NCBI GenBank assembly: GCA_022764505.1 | Contig: JALEQJ010000008.1 | Span: forward strand, 1 to 63,719 | Length of the DNA: 63,719 nucleotides | Direction: 5' to 3' | From: Phocaeicola sp. | Lineage (GTDB): Bacteria; Bacteroidota; Bacteroidia; Bacteroidales; Bacteroidaceae | Part shown: positions 8,888-18,013 of the stretch, piece by piece | Position numbering within the stretch: the stretch's first letter is position 1 | Layout: every line of letters begins with the position of its first letter | Translations under genes and position numbers: made by a program | Notes under the pieces: generated by a model | The model's input: the letters and a program-made list of their open reading frames with translations, nothing else | The model's database searches: none | What the model was told of the DNA's origin: nothing

Positions 8888-9163
8888 GTTTCGTACATCA
8901 TTATTCTTTATTGAGTTTTTGGTGGGATTTTGTATGCTTTTCTGTGGGAGAGCTTCTTTTTTGTTCTTTATCCCTATGAGTGGATTTCTTTTTGTTTTGA
9001 TGGAGAGCAGAGAGAGGTAACAACAGAGAAAAAACAAGCTCGCACACTGACGAAATGTAAGGTAAAATGCGTGTTTTTATCACTAAAGAATGATATTTAG
9101 TTAAAATGATATAAACTAATAGGTTTTTCTTATGGTATTTCTTGCAGTATTGAAAAGTGGCAG

Positions 9164-9171
9164 TATCTTTG
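9164..9171 (+). promoter_or_regulatory. -7 box of a candidate small RNA
   Basis: TATCTTTG, exact TAnnTTTG, with a TTG about 20 bp upstream, lies in an intergenic region. There is no credible reading frame downstream, but a terminator begins about 40 bp later. Confidence 0.55.
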
Positions 9172-9177
9172 TATCAG

Positions 9178-9240
9178 TTTTTCATGGTATTAGATTTAAG
9201 GTTAATGAAGATTGGGAGTCTGGGAAGATTCCCTTTTTTT
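9178..9240 (+). ncRNA. Candidate small RNA of about 60 nt
   Basis: The stretch runs from the expected start just after the promoter box at 9164-9171 to the end of the T run of a terminator. The first half is AU-rich and mostly unpaired (it contains GATTTAAGGTTAATGAAG); the second half is the terminator hairpin. I do not recognise an RNA family. The rest of 8888-9425 holds only the iterated repeat at 9305-9386 and weak ORFs. It could instead be a leader whose gene has been lost. Confidence 0.4.
9214..9240 (+). terminator. Terminator of the candidate small RNA
   Basis: GGGAGTCT pairs with AGATTCCC (one G-U pair) across a GGGA loop, followed directly by seven T. No gene ends nearby on the plus strand, so it points to a short transcript. 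Confidence 0.75.
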
Positions 9241-9304
9241 GTGCCCGATGCGTAAGGTCTTGCCATAAAACTTCAAGAAGCTTGTACCAAAAGTTTATTT
9301 TGTG

Positions 9305-9386
9305 CCGAAGTCTATATAAACTTCCATAGAAGTCTATATATTCCGTACCTAAGTTTTTATAAACTTAAAGGGAAGTTTATAAAAAG
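9305..9386 (+). repeat. GTTTATATAAAC iterated repeat, copy 2
   Basis: Degenerate copy with GAAGTCTATATAAACTTCCA, TATATTCCGTACCTAAG and AAGTTTATAAA units. It shares the TATTCCGTAC-taAG and AAGTCTATATAAACTTCCA segments with 37181-37269 but in rearranged order. Confidence 0.6.
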
Positions 9387-9425
9387 ATGCGTGCACACGC
9401 CGTTTTTCGGCTATAGGAGACTTTA

Positions 9426-10697
9426 TCAAGGAGTGGTGCGAAGGAATTCGTAACCTATTCTGCACTGTAAACATTTTTTTGGTAGGCAATACTGCTTGTG
9501 TAGCTGGAGAATGGCTTGTGTATGTCCTGCGTGCTGTATGTTTATGCCATATCCCGCCCATTGACGAATGATATGGTTGTTTTCCGGGCGTAGTGCCTCT
9601 GTCCATTCTATGGCACGTTTGCAACGCTCCTCATCGGAAAGATACAAACCATAGGCGTATAGAACAGGTATCACCGTGTTGATGATGAGCAAATCTATAG
9701 CACTGTCTGTAAGTGTACGTGAACGTTCCGGGATAGTTTCTCCAAAGTAATCGTGGGTGTTCCAATATACAGAAGCTCCTCCTCTGAACAACTCTTTTAC
9801 CCTTGCTAAAGATCTTTCTTCTACTATCTGAGAGAATAGCCCTTCTGCTCTCTGATACAAACAAGCCAACTGGGCAATGCGCAGGTGTGGAAAATTGGAA
9901 GGACGTAGACGCAGATACTTCCACGGGATATGCGGAGGAGTAGGGAGAGAAAATTTGTGTACGAGGAATAGGTATTCTTGGCGCAGACGTTCGGTATAAT
10001 CATCTGTTTTCTTCAGGTGGTTCATCAGTCCACTGGTACCGAAGAACAAGGCTTCTATGCAGAGGAGTGAATCTCTGTGTTTGGCAAGGGCTTGTAGTGA
10101 AATATGTTTAGCCCAAAGCTCAAAAGCATCACTATTCACGCTGAACCCGAAATTTCTGGACAGTAAGATGAAAAACGTTTGCTCCCAGTTCCCATTACAG
10201 ATGCGCAGAAGGTTCTGTATGCGTGCTGTCTTTTCTTCCAATCTTTCTATTTGTAGTGCAGCAATCCAGGTGTTCCATTTAAGTGCCGGCATTTGCTGAA
10301 TGATATTTTCGCAAGGAAAATGGCTTCTCTCTTTTATGAGATGCTCGTATTTTTCCTTCATTGTAGTAGGAATGGGGAGTACTAATTGTGGAATTTCTTC
10401 TCCGTTGGTTCGCCTGATCGTTACATCTGCTTCTGCTACTACGTGTAGAATGATGGATTGATAAGCCGGATCTGTATCGTGATTATGCTTGAACCAATCC
10501 GATGCGCGCAGGTGTATTTCCACATTGCCCACCCATAAGACATTGTTTAGTTTTATTTTTGCATTGAAGAAATCGGGACCTGCATCTGCATTGGGAAGCC
10601 CTGTATCTATAATTTCCACCGTTTCTCCTTGTGTGGTTTGGAGTGCGGAGATAGGTAGCATTTTGTGTTGCCAGATATAGTGCAATAGTTTTTCCAT
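9426..10697 (-). CDS. DUF2851 family protein
   Basis: A 423-residue protein starting MEKLLHYIWQ. The N-terminal half has the DUF2851 hallmarks (IIDTGLPNADAGPDFFNAK, VGNVEIHLRASDW, HVVAEAD), followed by a helical C-terminal half ending with a Cys pair (CLPKKCLQC). The family is widespread in Bacteroidota and of unknown function; there is no signal peptide. The frame is open back to 10823, but that would overlap dapB and its promoter, and the family alignment begins at MEKLLHYIW, so 10697 is chosen. It diverges from dapB. Confidence 0.9.
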   Translation of the reverse strand: MEKLLHYIWQHKMLPISALQTTQGETVEIIDTGLPNADAGPDFFNAKIKLNNVLWVGNVEIHLRASDWFKHNHDTDPAYQSIILHVVAEADVTIRRTNGEEIPQLVLPIPTTMKEKYEHLIKERSHFPCENIIQQMPALKWNTWIAALQIERLEEKTARIQNLLRICNGNWEQTFFILLSRNFGFSVNSDAFELWAKHISLQALAKHRDSLLCIEALFFGTSGLMNHLKKTDDYTERLRQEYLFLVHKFSLPTPPHIPWKYLRLRPSNFPHLRIAQLACLYQRAEGLFSQIVEERSLARVKELFRGGASVYWNTHDYFGETIPERSRTLTDSAIDLLIINTVIPVLYAYGLYLSDEERCKRAIEWTEALRPENNHIIRQWAGYGINIQHAGHTQAILQLHKQYCLPKKCLQCRIGYEFLRTTP

Positions 10698-10735
10698 CTT
10701 CCTGCTTATTTTATCGGTGTAAACACCTAAAACGT

Positions 10736-10743
10736 TATCTTTG
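10736..10743 (+). promoter_or_regulatory. -7 box for dapB
   Basis: TATCTTTG, 22 bp ahead of the dapB ATG. It rules out long upstream extension of dapB and supports the shorter start of the divergent DUF2851 gene. Confidence 0.65.
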
Positions 10744-10765
10744 TAGCCTATAGCAAAGAATTGGT

Positions 10766-11521
10766 ATGAAAATAGCATTGATAGGATATGGAAAAATGGG
10801 GAAGACCATAGAACAGATCGCACTTTCCCGTGGTCACGAAATAGTTTCCATTATAGATCTTCAGAACCGCTCGGAGATGCAAGGTCCTGCTTTTCGGAGT
10901 GCAGATGTAGCCATAGAGTTTACTGCTCCTCACGCCGCTTATGAGAATTGTAGAGAGGCTTTGGAAGCAGGGGTGAAGGTAGTTTCCGGCAGTACAGGCT
11001 GGATAGAAGAACACAAGTCCGAAGTAGAAAAGTGGTGTACAGAAGAGGGGAAAACGCTTTTTTGGGCGTCCAATTTCAGTTTAGGCGTAGCCATTTTCTC
11101 CGCCGTGAATAAGTATTTGGCAAGAATTATGAACGATTTTCCTACTTACGATGTTCGTATGGAAGAAACGCATCATATACACAAGTTGGACGCTCCGAGT
11201 GGTACCGCCATTACTTTGGCAGAAGGGGTGCTTTCTCAGATAGACAGAAAAACAGCGTGGCAAATAGGGACTGTGAAAAAAGCAGATGGCACTACAGAAG
11301 AACACCCAGTGTCTTCTCCGGAAATTCTGGCTATAGATGCTATCCGCAGAGGAGAAGTAGCAGGTATTCATACCATCACTTATACTTCTGAGGCAGATAC
11401 AATCTGCATTACTCACGATGCCAAGAACAGACAAGGTTTTGCCTTGGGAGCAGTCTTGGCGGCAGAATACACCGTTTCTCACAGCGGTTTCCTCAGTATG
11501 AATCATTTATTTAATTTCTAA
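10766..11521 (+). CDS. dapB: 4-hydroxy-tetrahydrodipicolinate reductase
   Basis: 251 residues. DapB reduces 4-hydroxy-tetrahydrodipicolinate with NAD(P)H on the way to diaminopimelate and lysine, supplying peptidoglycan. The nucleotide-binding loop is GYGKMGK (residues 8-14, a shortened form typical of this phylum) and the substrate/catalytic signature HHIHKLDAPSGTA is near residues 135-147. The stop overlaps the signal peptidase start (TAATG), so the two are translationally coupled. Confidence 0.97.
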   Translation: MKIALIGYGKMGKTIEQIALSRGHEIVSIIDLQNRSEMQGPAFRSADVAIEFTAPHAAYENCREALEAGVKVVSGSTGWIEEHKSEVEKWCTEEGKTLFWASNFSLGVAIFSAVNKYLARIMNDFPTYDVRMEETHHIHKLDAPSGTAITLAEGVLSQIDRKTAWQIGTVKKADGTTEEHPVSSPEILAIDAIRRGEVAGIHTITYTSEADTICITHDAKNRQGFALGAVLAAEYTVSHSGFLSMNHLFNF

Positions 11522-12957
11522 TGGAAAAAGAAACTACATCTAAGCCCAAGAAAGAGTGGCTCAAGTTCGGCATTATATTGGCACTTTATCTCCTGTTCTT
11601 ATTGTGGGTAAGAAGTTGGCTGGGATTGCTCGTTATACCTTTTATTTACGATCTTTATATCAGTAAGAAAATTAAATGGACTTGGTGGAAAACTTCTCCA
11701 AATCCTATTGTACGTGGGGTGATGAGCTGGATAGATCCTCTTCTCTTTGCGCTGGTGGCTGTGTACTTTGTAAATTTGTTTTTCTTTCAGAATTATGTTA
11801 TCCCATCTTCGTCTTTAGAGAAATCGCTATTGGTAGGAGATTACTTGTATGTGAGCAAGGTAAGCTATGGACCACGTACACCACAAACTCCTCTTCATAT
11901 GCCTCTTACCCAAAATGTACTTCCTTTTTTCAATACGAAGTCTTATATAGAGTATCCGCAATGGGAATACAAACGTGCTAAAGGATTGGGCAATGTGGCA
12001 CTCAATGATATTGTAGTATTTAACTTTCCTGCCGGAGATACCGTAGCTTTGGGTATGCCTGCAGAAGATATTTATAGGCTCAGTTATCACGTAGGAAAGG
12101 AACTGACACAGCCTATAGATTTTACGGCACTCACTCCTTACCAACAAAGAGAGGCGTACGGCATTATTATGGACATAGGTAGAAAGTATATCCATTCTCA
12201 CCCTACAGAATTTGGACAAATCGTATCTCGTCCTGTAGACCGCCGAGACAACTATGTGAAACGCTGTGTAGGACTACCCGGACAGACTTTGGAAATAAAG
12301 AATCGTGCAATATACTTAGATGGCGTATTGAATAAAGATCCGGAACAGGTACAATACCGTTATTGGGTGTACACTACGGGAGAATTGCCGGTAGAGCTGT
12401 GTCACGAATTGGGCATCAGCAAAGAAGATCTTACCTCTTATTTCCCAAAAGAAAACGCCTACAATATGCCTTTGACAAAGGCTGCCAAGCAAGCCTTATT
12501 GGCACGTAAAGACTTGGTGAAAAGAATAGACCTTGTAGAGGAAACTACAGAAGAAAGGGTGTATCCCCTCAATCAAAATACAGGTTGGACTACAGATAAC
12601 TATGGTCCTATATGGATTCCGGCAAAAGGAAAAAGTATCAAGCTGACTATAGAGAATATCGCTATCTATGAGCGTCCTATTGTAGCATACGAAGGAAACA
12701 AACTGGACGTAACAGAGCGTGGAATCTTCATAAATGGTAAGCCGGCAGATAGCTATACATTCCGAATGGACTACTATTGGATGATGGGAGATAACAGACA
12801 CAACTCTGCAGACTCTCGTTTTTGGGGCTTTGTGCCGGAAGATCACATTGTGGGTAAACCTATTTTTGTGTGGTTGTCTTTAGACCCAGATCGTGATTGG
12901 TTCAATGGACATATTCGTTGGAACCGCTTCTTTAAGTGGGTAGACAATATCAAATAG
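11521..12957 (+). CDS. lepB: Signal peptidase I
   Basis: 478 residues, much longer than the Escherichia coli enzyme but usual for Bacteroidota. Two N-terminal membrane helices (about 16-45 and 70-92) precede the catalytic domain. The nucleophile is Ser98 (IPSSSLEKS, the position before the Leu/Met of box B) and the general base is Lys247 in YVKRCVGLPGQ. Box E reads GDNRHNSADSR near the C-terminus. It removes signal peptides from exported proteins at the outer face of the inner membrane. Long insertions separate boxes B and D. It sits between dapB and a degenerate paralogue. Confidence 0.96.
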   Translation: MEKETTSKPKKEWLKFGIILALYLLFLLWVRSWLGLLVIPFIYDLYISKKIKWTWWKTSPNPIVRGVMSWIDPLLFALVAVYFVNLFFFQNYVIPSSSLEKSLLVGDYLYVSKVSYGPRTPQTPLHMPLTQNVLPFFNTKSYIEYPQWEYKRAKGLGNVALNDIVVFNFPAGDTVALGMPAEDIYRLSYHVGKELTQPIDFTALTPYQQREAYGIIMDIGRKYIHSHPTEFGQIVSRPVDRRDNYVKRCVGLPGQTLEIKNRAIYLDGVLNKDPEQVQYRYWVYTTGELPVELCHELGISKEDLTSYFPKENAYNMPLTKAAKQALLARKDLVKRIDLVEETTEERVYPLNQNTGWTTDNYGPIWIPAKGKSIKLTIENIAIYERPIVAYEGNKLDVTERGIFINGKPADSYTFRMDYYWMMGDNRHNSADSRFWGFVPEDHIVGKPIFVWLSLDPDRDWFNGHIRWNRFFKWVDNIK

Positions 12958-12967
12958 TATAGTTTGT

Positions 12968-13894
12968 ATGAAATGCCAGACAAAATCTTGGTGCAAATGG
13001 GGCTATACTTTATTAGGCTCATTGCTTATGGCACTCCTAATCAAAATTTTCTTTATCACCACCTGCTTTATCCCTCACAAAGGAATGCAAAATACGTTGT
13101 ACGAGGGAGAAGGTATTTGGGTGAATAAGTGGAGCTATGGTTGGCGTGTACCTTTTCTATCTTTGTTTGGCTATCATCGTGTGGGAAATGTGGCAGTAAA
13201 GAAAGGCGATGTGGTGGTTTACAATAAACCTGTAGATAAGCCGAAGAAAGAATCTGTATGGATAGATTTCTCGCCACTTTGCATCAGTAGGTGTATAGGT
13301 TTGCCGGGAGATACGCTATACTTGGACGAAGTGTTTTTCTATGCAGAAGAACCGGACATAGAGGCAGACAATAAGCGATTGTATTCTTACCCTATAGAAG
13401 CAGAAGAAGCCATAGTACAGGCACTCTCCCAAATGAAAATGACAGAGAATGTATTGGCAGGTTATACGAAAGACGGGAAATTCGTGCGTAGTTTCTCTGA
13501 AGATGAGTATAATGGTGTGGTCAATTTGCTGGAAAATACAGACCTGCTTATACCCCTTCACGAAACAATCAATGCAGAAATACACCCTTACGTCATTCCC
13601 AAAGCAGGGATAAATATTACCATAGAAGCTTGGAATATCCACTTGCTTTGCAATGCTATTTTACGGCACGAAGGTAAAGATGCTTATGTGAAAGACGGGA
13701 AACTATTCGTAAATGGGAAGCCTATCAAGACTTATCGTTTCACACAAAACTATTTTTGGATGGTCTCCGATGAACCTCTCAATGTAAATGACTCTCGCCT
13801 CTATGGACTGATACCGGAAAGTCATATTGTAGGAAAAGCTATAGGAATCTGGTGGGGAACACAAATAGACCGATTTTTCAAACGCATAGTATGA
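12968..13894 (+). CDS. Signal peptidase I paralogue lacking the catalytic dyad
   Basis: 308 residues with one N-terminal membrane helix (about 12-33) and clear S26 homology to the upstream lepB. The catalytic Ser is replaced by Gly39 (IPHKGMQNTL against IPSSSLEKSL), and the general-base Lys by Ser107 (CISRCIGLPGD against YVKRCVGLPGQ). Box E is also altered (SDEPLNVNDSR against GDNRHNSADSR). The reading frame is intact and the structural motifs GLPGD and NDSR remain, so this looks like a maintained pseudoenzyme and not a decaying gene. It may bind signal peptides or LepB; that is inference. It is 10 bp after lepB and overlaps the WbqC gene. Confidence 0.85.
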   Translation: MKCQTKSWCKWGYTLLGSLLMALLIKIFFITTCFIPHKGMQNTLYEGEGIWVNKWSYGWRVPFLSLFGYHRVGNVAVKKGDVVVYNKPVDKPKKESVWIDFSPLCISRCIGLPGDTLYLDEVFFYAEEPDIEADNKRLYSYPIEAEEAIVQALSQMKMTENVLAGYTKDGKFVRSFSEDEYNGVVNLLENTDLLIPLHETINAEIHPYVIPKAGINITIEAWNIHLLCNAILRHEGKDAYVKDGKLFVNGKPIKTYRFTQNYFWMVSDEPLNVNDSRLYGLIPESHIVGKAIGIWWGTQIDRFFKRIV

Positions 13895-14529
13895 TACAGA
13901 CACCTATTCCCTTACTTTCTTCCGCTTATCTTCCTCCTGTAGAGTATGTAGCAGTATTGTTCCGTTCTCCTGTAGCTTATATAGAAGTGCAGGATCACTA
14001 TGTGAAGCAGACGTATAGGAACCGTTGTGTTATAGCTACAGATAGTGGTGCGCAAGCCTTGACTATTCCAATAGAGAAGTACGAAGGCAATAAATGCAAG
14101 ATGATAGATATAGAAATCTCCGAACACGGAAACTGGAGACACGTGCATCGGCAAGCTTTTCTCTCTGCTTATAAGCAAAGCCCATTCTTTGAGTATTATG
14201 CAGATGAGTTCTTTTCTTTCTTTACTTCCGGAGAGAAACACCTTGCAACCTTCAATATGGAGCTTTTACACTGGGTTTGTAAACAAATAGACTTAGAAGT
14301 AGACATTCGTACTACAGACTCCTATCTTAAAACGGAGGAATTGCCTACAGGCTGGGTAGATTTACGAGAAGCTTTTCACCCTAAGCGTTCAAGTGCTATG
14401 TCTTTCTATCCTTATTATCAGGTATTCCGAGATAGGTGTGGGTTCTTACCCAATATGAGTGTTGCAGACTTACTCTTTTGTATGGGTCCGGAAGCCTTAT
14501 TGGTTTTGCGAGAACAAAGTTTGCGATAA
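13891..14529 (+). CDS. WbqC family protein
   Basis: 212 residues. The opening PLLSSAYLPPVEYVAVL and the segment QDHYVKQTYRNRCVIA match the WbqC-like family, whose members are often found in glycan or O-antigen contexts and have no settled activity. The ATG is within the ATGA overlap with the upstream gene's stop, so it is the last gene of the dapB-lepB-lepB paralogue-WbqC operon. A longer frame to 13852 exists but would overlap more. A terminator follows at 14558. Confidence 0.88.
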   Translation: MIQTPIPLLSSAYLPPVEYVAVLFRSPVAYIEVQDHYVKQTYRNRCVIATDSGAQALTIPIEKYEGNKCKMIDIEISEHGNWRHVHRQAFLSAYKQSPFFEYYADEFFSFFTSGEKHLATFNMELLHWVCKQIDLEVDIRTTDSYLKTEELPTGWVDLREAFHPKRSSAMSFYPYYQVFRDRCGFLPNMSVADLLFCMGPEALLVLREQSLR

Positions 14530-14557
14530 ACCCTTACCAAAAAATCGAGATAAAATT

Positions 14558-14595
14558 AAACCGTGCCACACATAGCGTATGGCACGGTTTCTTTT
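14558..14595. terminator. Bidirectional terminator
   Basis: Arms AAACCGTGCCA and TGGCACGGTTT enclose a loop of about 10 bases, with A-rich sequence before and T-rich after. It lies between convergent genes (WbqC and the porin), so it can serve both. Confidence 0.85.
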
Positions 14596-14617
14596 ATAAT
14601 TATTGTCTATGTATTGC

Positions 14618-15868
14618 TTAGAAGAAGAAAGCAGTACAGAGGAATAAGCGGTGATTACCTACATCGTGGCTTTTTACAGCTTTGTGTTTCTTGTCAAACT
14701 CATCTCCGTACCATGCTGTAGTATAGCTATATTCTGCTCCTATTTTCCAACTTGGGCGATTATAAGTAAGAGAAAGTGTAGCTACGGTCATCTTGTCCAA
14801 AGCAGCACCGTTTGCCAATACTCCGGTAACTTCCTTTGATGCACCTAAATTCTTGAGATAGCCCAAATACAAGCTGGGACGCCAAGTTTTTCCATAAGCC
14901 AAGTTGAACCAAACAGTATGAGTGCGTAGTGGAGTATATTTTTGTTCTCCTGTGATAGCATCAGTACCAGTGATACCATAACCTCCCAATCCGTTTGCTT
15001 CTGTAAAGTTTTGTCCCAAAACTGTTTTACCGGAGAAGCTGAACGTATTATAGGTGTACTTAAAGTGTGCAGAAGCTGTAAGTGAGTTTACACTCTCGCT
15101 TACTTTGTAGGCATCTGTTCCATTTTCCGAAATTACACGAGGCACGAAATGTGAAAAATGTACGCCGGCTCCGAATGTAAAATGAGGGGAAAGACGGAGG
15201 TCTGCACCTGCAAAGACTTCCGGGAAACAGCCATTACGAAGTGGTAGTGTGCTGCGTGTAGTAGCAGTGCTACCTACCTTATTATTGGCAGGTGCTATGG
15301 ATACATCTTGAGACTGCCAAAGTGCTGCTGCTGTAAACTTGAAAGCTTTGTCTGTATAAACATAACGAAGTTGTGGTGCACGTGCGAAAGGTTGGAACGG
15401 AGAACCTGCATTGAGGTTAATTACTTCCGGCATCATACTTACTGTAAGTGGATGCCAAGTTTGTCCAAATAGCAAAGAACTTTTATCCCAATCTAAATTG
15501 ATGTAAGCATGGCGCAAGCGTAGTTGGAAAAAATCATTTCCTACACCACGGAAGTCAAATTCAATCTTACCGGAAGATTTGGCACCTAAAAATTCGGGAC
15601 CTTGTACGTCCATACCCAAACGTGTTTCCATAACATAAGTACCCGCTGTCTGAGACGCATTCAAGTCTTTTCCTTTCTTGTCCAAAATCTTGTCTTTAGG
15701 ATAGGCGAGGAACAATCCTTCCATACCTTCTGCATTGGTTCTACTGTTGTAGTACCAGTCTGCTTCTACTTTACCATACCACTTGATGGTGAAATCTTTT
15801 TTCTGCGCTCCTGCGCTGAGTGTAGCCCCCAACAAGGTTAAGGCTAATAACGTTTTTCTGCATTTCAT
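14618..15868 (-). CDS. Outer-membrane porin-like beta-barrel protein
   Basis: 416 residues. A signal peptide ends at about GAQ (residue 21). The rest has many alternating aromatic strands, such as FTIKWYGKVEADWYYNS, and a final strand ending in Phe (HRLFLCTAFFF), which is the signature of outer-membrane barrels inserted by the BAM complex. A DcaP-like or similar porin is the closest idea I have; the substrate is unknown. It is convergent with WbqC and divergent from the GHL10 gene. A weak minus-strand promoter-like element (CGAAAGTA read on plus, 15942-15949) lies upstream. Confidence 0.8.
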   Translation of the reverse strand: MKCRKTLLALTLLGATLSAGAQKKDFTIKWYGKVEADWYYNSRTNAEGMEGLFLAYPKDKILDKKGKDLNASQTAGTYVMETRLGMDVQGPEFLGAKSSGKIEFDFRGVGNDFFQLRLRHAYINLDWDKSSLLFGQTWHPLTVSMMPEVINLNAGSPFQPFARAPQLRYVYTDKAFKFTAAALWQSQDVSIAPANNKVGSTATTRSTLPLRNGCFPEVFAGADLRLSPHFTFGAGVHFSHFVPRVISENGTDAYKVSESVNSLTASAHFKYTYNTFSFSGKTVLGQNFTEANGLGGYGITGTDAITGEQKYTPLRTHTVWFNLAYGKTWRPSLYLGYLKNLGASKEVTGVLANGAALDKMTVATLSLTYNRPSWKIGAEYSYTTAWYGDEFDKKHKAVKSHDVGNHRLFLCTAFFF

Positions 15869-16013
15869 GGTGATACGTTTTTTGTTATAGTTAATAGTTA
15901 GAATTTTATTGTCTCTACTTTTATTTCTTAAGACTTACAGTGCGAAAGTAGTAAAAGTTGTAAACAAATAAACCTTTGGAAGTGCTTATTTTTCTGTTGT
16001 TGCTGCTAATTCC

Positions 16014-16021
16014 TATGTTTG
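16014..16021 (+). promoter_or_regulatory. -7 box for the GHL10 gene
   Basis: TATGTTTG, matching TAnnTTTG, 18 bp ahead of the ATG at 16040. Leader would be about 10-14 nt. Confidence 0.55.
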
Positions 16022-16039
16022 TAATCATTTTGTAAACTT

Positions 16040-17710
16040 ATGCGTAGATTTTTTTTACTTTTTTGTCTATATATAGCTACAATGTGTAGCACGCTCTTTG
16101 CACAGCCCAAATACGAGGTGCGAGCTACATGGCTCACTACATTGGGTGGCTTGGATTGGCCTACAGCGAAAGCAACCAATGCTATGGGTATTGCGAAACA
16201 GAAAAACGAGTTGTGTGATATATTAGATAGACTACAGAAAGCACATATCAACACCGTGCTTTTGCAGGTACGTACCAGAGGTGCTGTAATTTATCCCTCA
16301 AAGTACGAACCTTTTGACGCTGTATTCTCAGGAAAAATCGGGCTGTCTCCCCAATACGATCCTTTGGCTTTCGCAATAGAAGAATGCCATAAACGAGGTT
16401 TAGAATTGCATGCGTGGCTGGTTTGTATGCCGGTAGGGACGCAGGCTCAAATCCGAAGTTTAGGCAGGCAGAGTATCGTAGAAAAGAGAGGAGAGCTTTG
16501 TAAGCAACATCAAGGAGCTTGGTATATGGATCCCGGACTACCGGAAACAGCCCGGTATTTGCGCAGTTTAGTAGGAGAGATTGTACAGCAATACGATGTA
16601 GATGGTATTCATTTGGACTATATTCGCTATCCGGAGAATGCCTCCGCCTTTAAGGACGCTGCTACATACCAAAGATATGGAAACGGAAAATCCAAAGATG
16701 CGTGGAGAAGAGACAACATCACCCATATAGTAAAGGAGATACATACGGAGGTAAAGAATAAAAAACCGTGGGTCAAAGTAAGTAGTGCACCCATAGGCAA
16801 GTTTGCAGATACCCCTCGCTATTCGTCCAAAGGGTGGAACGCTTTTTATACCGTTTATCAGGACGTAAAACAGTGGTTGGCAATGGGTATTCAAGATGCT
16901 ATTTTCCCAATGATGTATTTCTCCGGAAATCAATTTTATCCTTTCGCTTTGGATTGGGTAGAACATAGCGCAGGCAGGTTTGTAGTTCCGGGCTTAGGTA
17001 TTTATTTTTTATCTCCGCAAGAGCGGAACTGGCACTTGGACGAAATCCGAAAACAGATATATTTTTCGAGAGGAATAGGAGCTATGGGGCAAGCTTATTT
17101 CCGGAATAAATTCTTGCTCAATGATACAAAAGGACTTCTCTCAGAACTTCAAGAAAACGCCTATGCTTATCCTGCCTACGTCCCTCCTATGAAGTGGGAG
17201 AAAACATCTGCTATCTCCTCTCCCACTTCATTGGTAGCGACCCTACAGGGAGCCCTGCTGAACCTCTCGTGGACACCATCTATCTCATCGCAAGGTCAAG
17301 TATGGAAATATAGAGTATATGCTTCGGATACTTATCCCGTAGATGTAGAGAAAGCGGAAAATATAGTGGGTAGTACAAATAGAGCAGAAACGACATTCCG
17401 ATATTCTCTTACACCAACTCATAGACAAAAGGTTTTTTGGGCAATAACTGCTGTGGACAGATTTGGTAATGAAAGTACTCCTCTGCAAATGGAGCTTCCC
17501 ACAGCAGTACAAAATTACGCAGTCAATGCTTTGCCTAAGCAGATACCGACAGGTGGTTATATTCTGTTTTCCGATGCTACAGGAAAAGTAGTGTTACGCA
17601 CACAGCAATTGGATACTCCGGCCCTTCATCACTTAAAAGGTTTCCTCCGATATACCTTGTACGATGAAGCAGGGAAACAGCTCCAAACAGGTATTTTATG
17701 TAAGCAATAG
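16040..17710 (+). CDS. GHL10 (DUF187-type) family 10 glycosylhydrolase-like protein
   Basis: 556 residues. A signal peptide (about 1-21) precedes a TIM-barrel domain with EVRATWLTTLGGLDWP near the start and DGIHLDYIRYP at about residue 190, the hallmarks of the GHL10/DUF187 family (PF02638). Members studied elsewhere cleave peptidoglycan glycan strands stripped of their peptides or related glycans, so a wall-remodelling role is possible. A fibronectin type III-like module follows (about residues 400-485) and then a short beta-rich C-terminal domain. It is probably periplasmic or surface exposed. Monocistronic by position. Confidence 0.88.
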   Translation: MRRFFLLFCLYIATMCSTLFAQPKYEVRATWLTTLGGLDWPTAKATNAMGIAKQKNELCDILDRLQKAHINTVLLQVRTRGAVIYPSKYEPFDAVFSGKIGLSPQYDPLAFAIEECHKRGLELHAWLVCMPVGTQAQIRSLGRQSIVEKRGELCKQHQGAWYMDPGLPETARYLRSLVGEIVQQYDVDGIHLDYIRYPENASAFKDAATYQRYGNGKSKDAWRRDNITHIVKEIHTEVKNKKPWVKVSSAPIGKFADTPRYSSKGWNAFYTVYQDVKQWLAMGIQDAIFPMMYFSGNQFYPFALDWVEHSAGRFVVPGLGIYFLSPQERNWHLDEIRKQIYFSRGIGAMGQAYFRNKFLLNDTKGLLSELQENAYAYPAYVPPMKWEKTSAISSPTSLVATLQGALLNLSWTPSISSQGQVWKYRVYASDTYPVDVEKAENIVGSTNRAETTFRYSLTPTHRQKVFWAITAVDRFGNESTPLQMELPTAVQNYAVNALPKQIPTGGYILFSDATGKVVLRTQQLDTPALHHLKGFLRYTLYDEAGKQLQTGILCKQ

Positions 17711-17856
17711 TTTTTAGTAGATATTACTGTTTTTGTTTCTTTTGATAAGATATGTTTGCTTCCGTGATAGCGTCATAATGCTATGAGAGTGTGTCAAAAT
17801 ATATTTTTGCTACACCCTCGTTCTTTTTTTATCCTATCATTGGGAAATTTTGTTTT

Positions 17857-17955
17857 GTACTTGAGTTTATGTAAACTTCCACTATGGTTTATATAAACTT
17901 CCACTATGGTTTATATAAACTTCCATTGCGGTTTACATAAACTTTGGTATGAAAT
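17857..17955 (-). repeat. GTTTATATAAAC iterated repeat, copy 3
   Basis: Four repeats of GTTTAyrTAAACTTCCAyTryG in tandem at about 22 bp spacing, one more unit than copy 1. Two consecutive units are identical (ACTATGGTTTATATAAACTTCC). Confidence 0.75.
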
Positions 17956-18013
17956 ATATATATTCATATTAACCTCCTATGAATAGGAACGAATTTCTCA
18001 AAATTTTCTTAGC

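Noticed and set aside
8901-9329. Short ORFs in the gap after the M3 peptidase
   Set aside because: They are low-complexity (Lys- or Ser-rich), overlap the candidate RNA promoter and repeat, and have no recognisable domain.
10698-10823. Extended N-terminus of the DUF2851 gene
   Set aside because: It would overlap the dapB promoter and start; the family alignment begins at MEKLLHYIW.
17857-17955. Iterated repeats considered as a CRISPR array
   Set aside because: Unit spacing is 22-24 bp with repeated units nearly contiguous, no unique spacers of the usual 30 bp size, no cas genes anywhere in the window.
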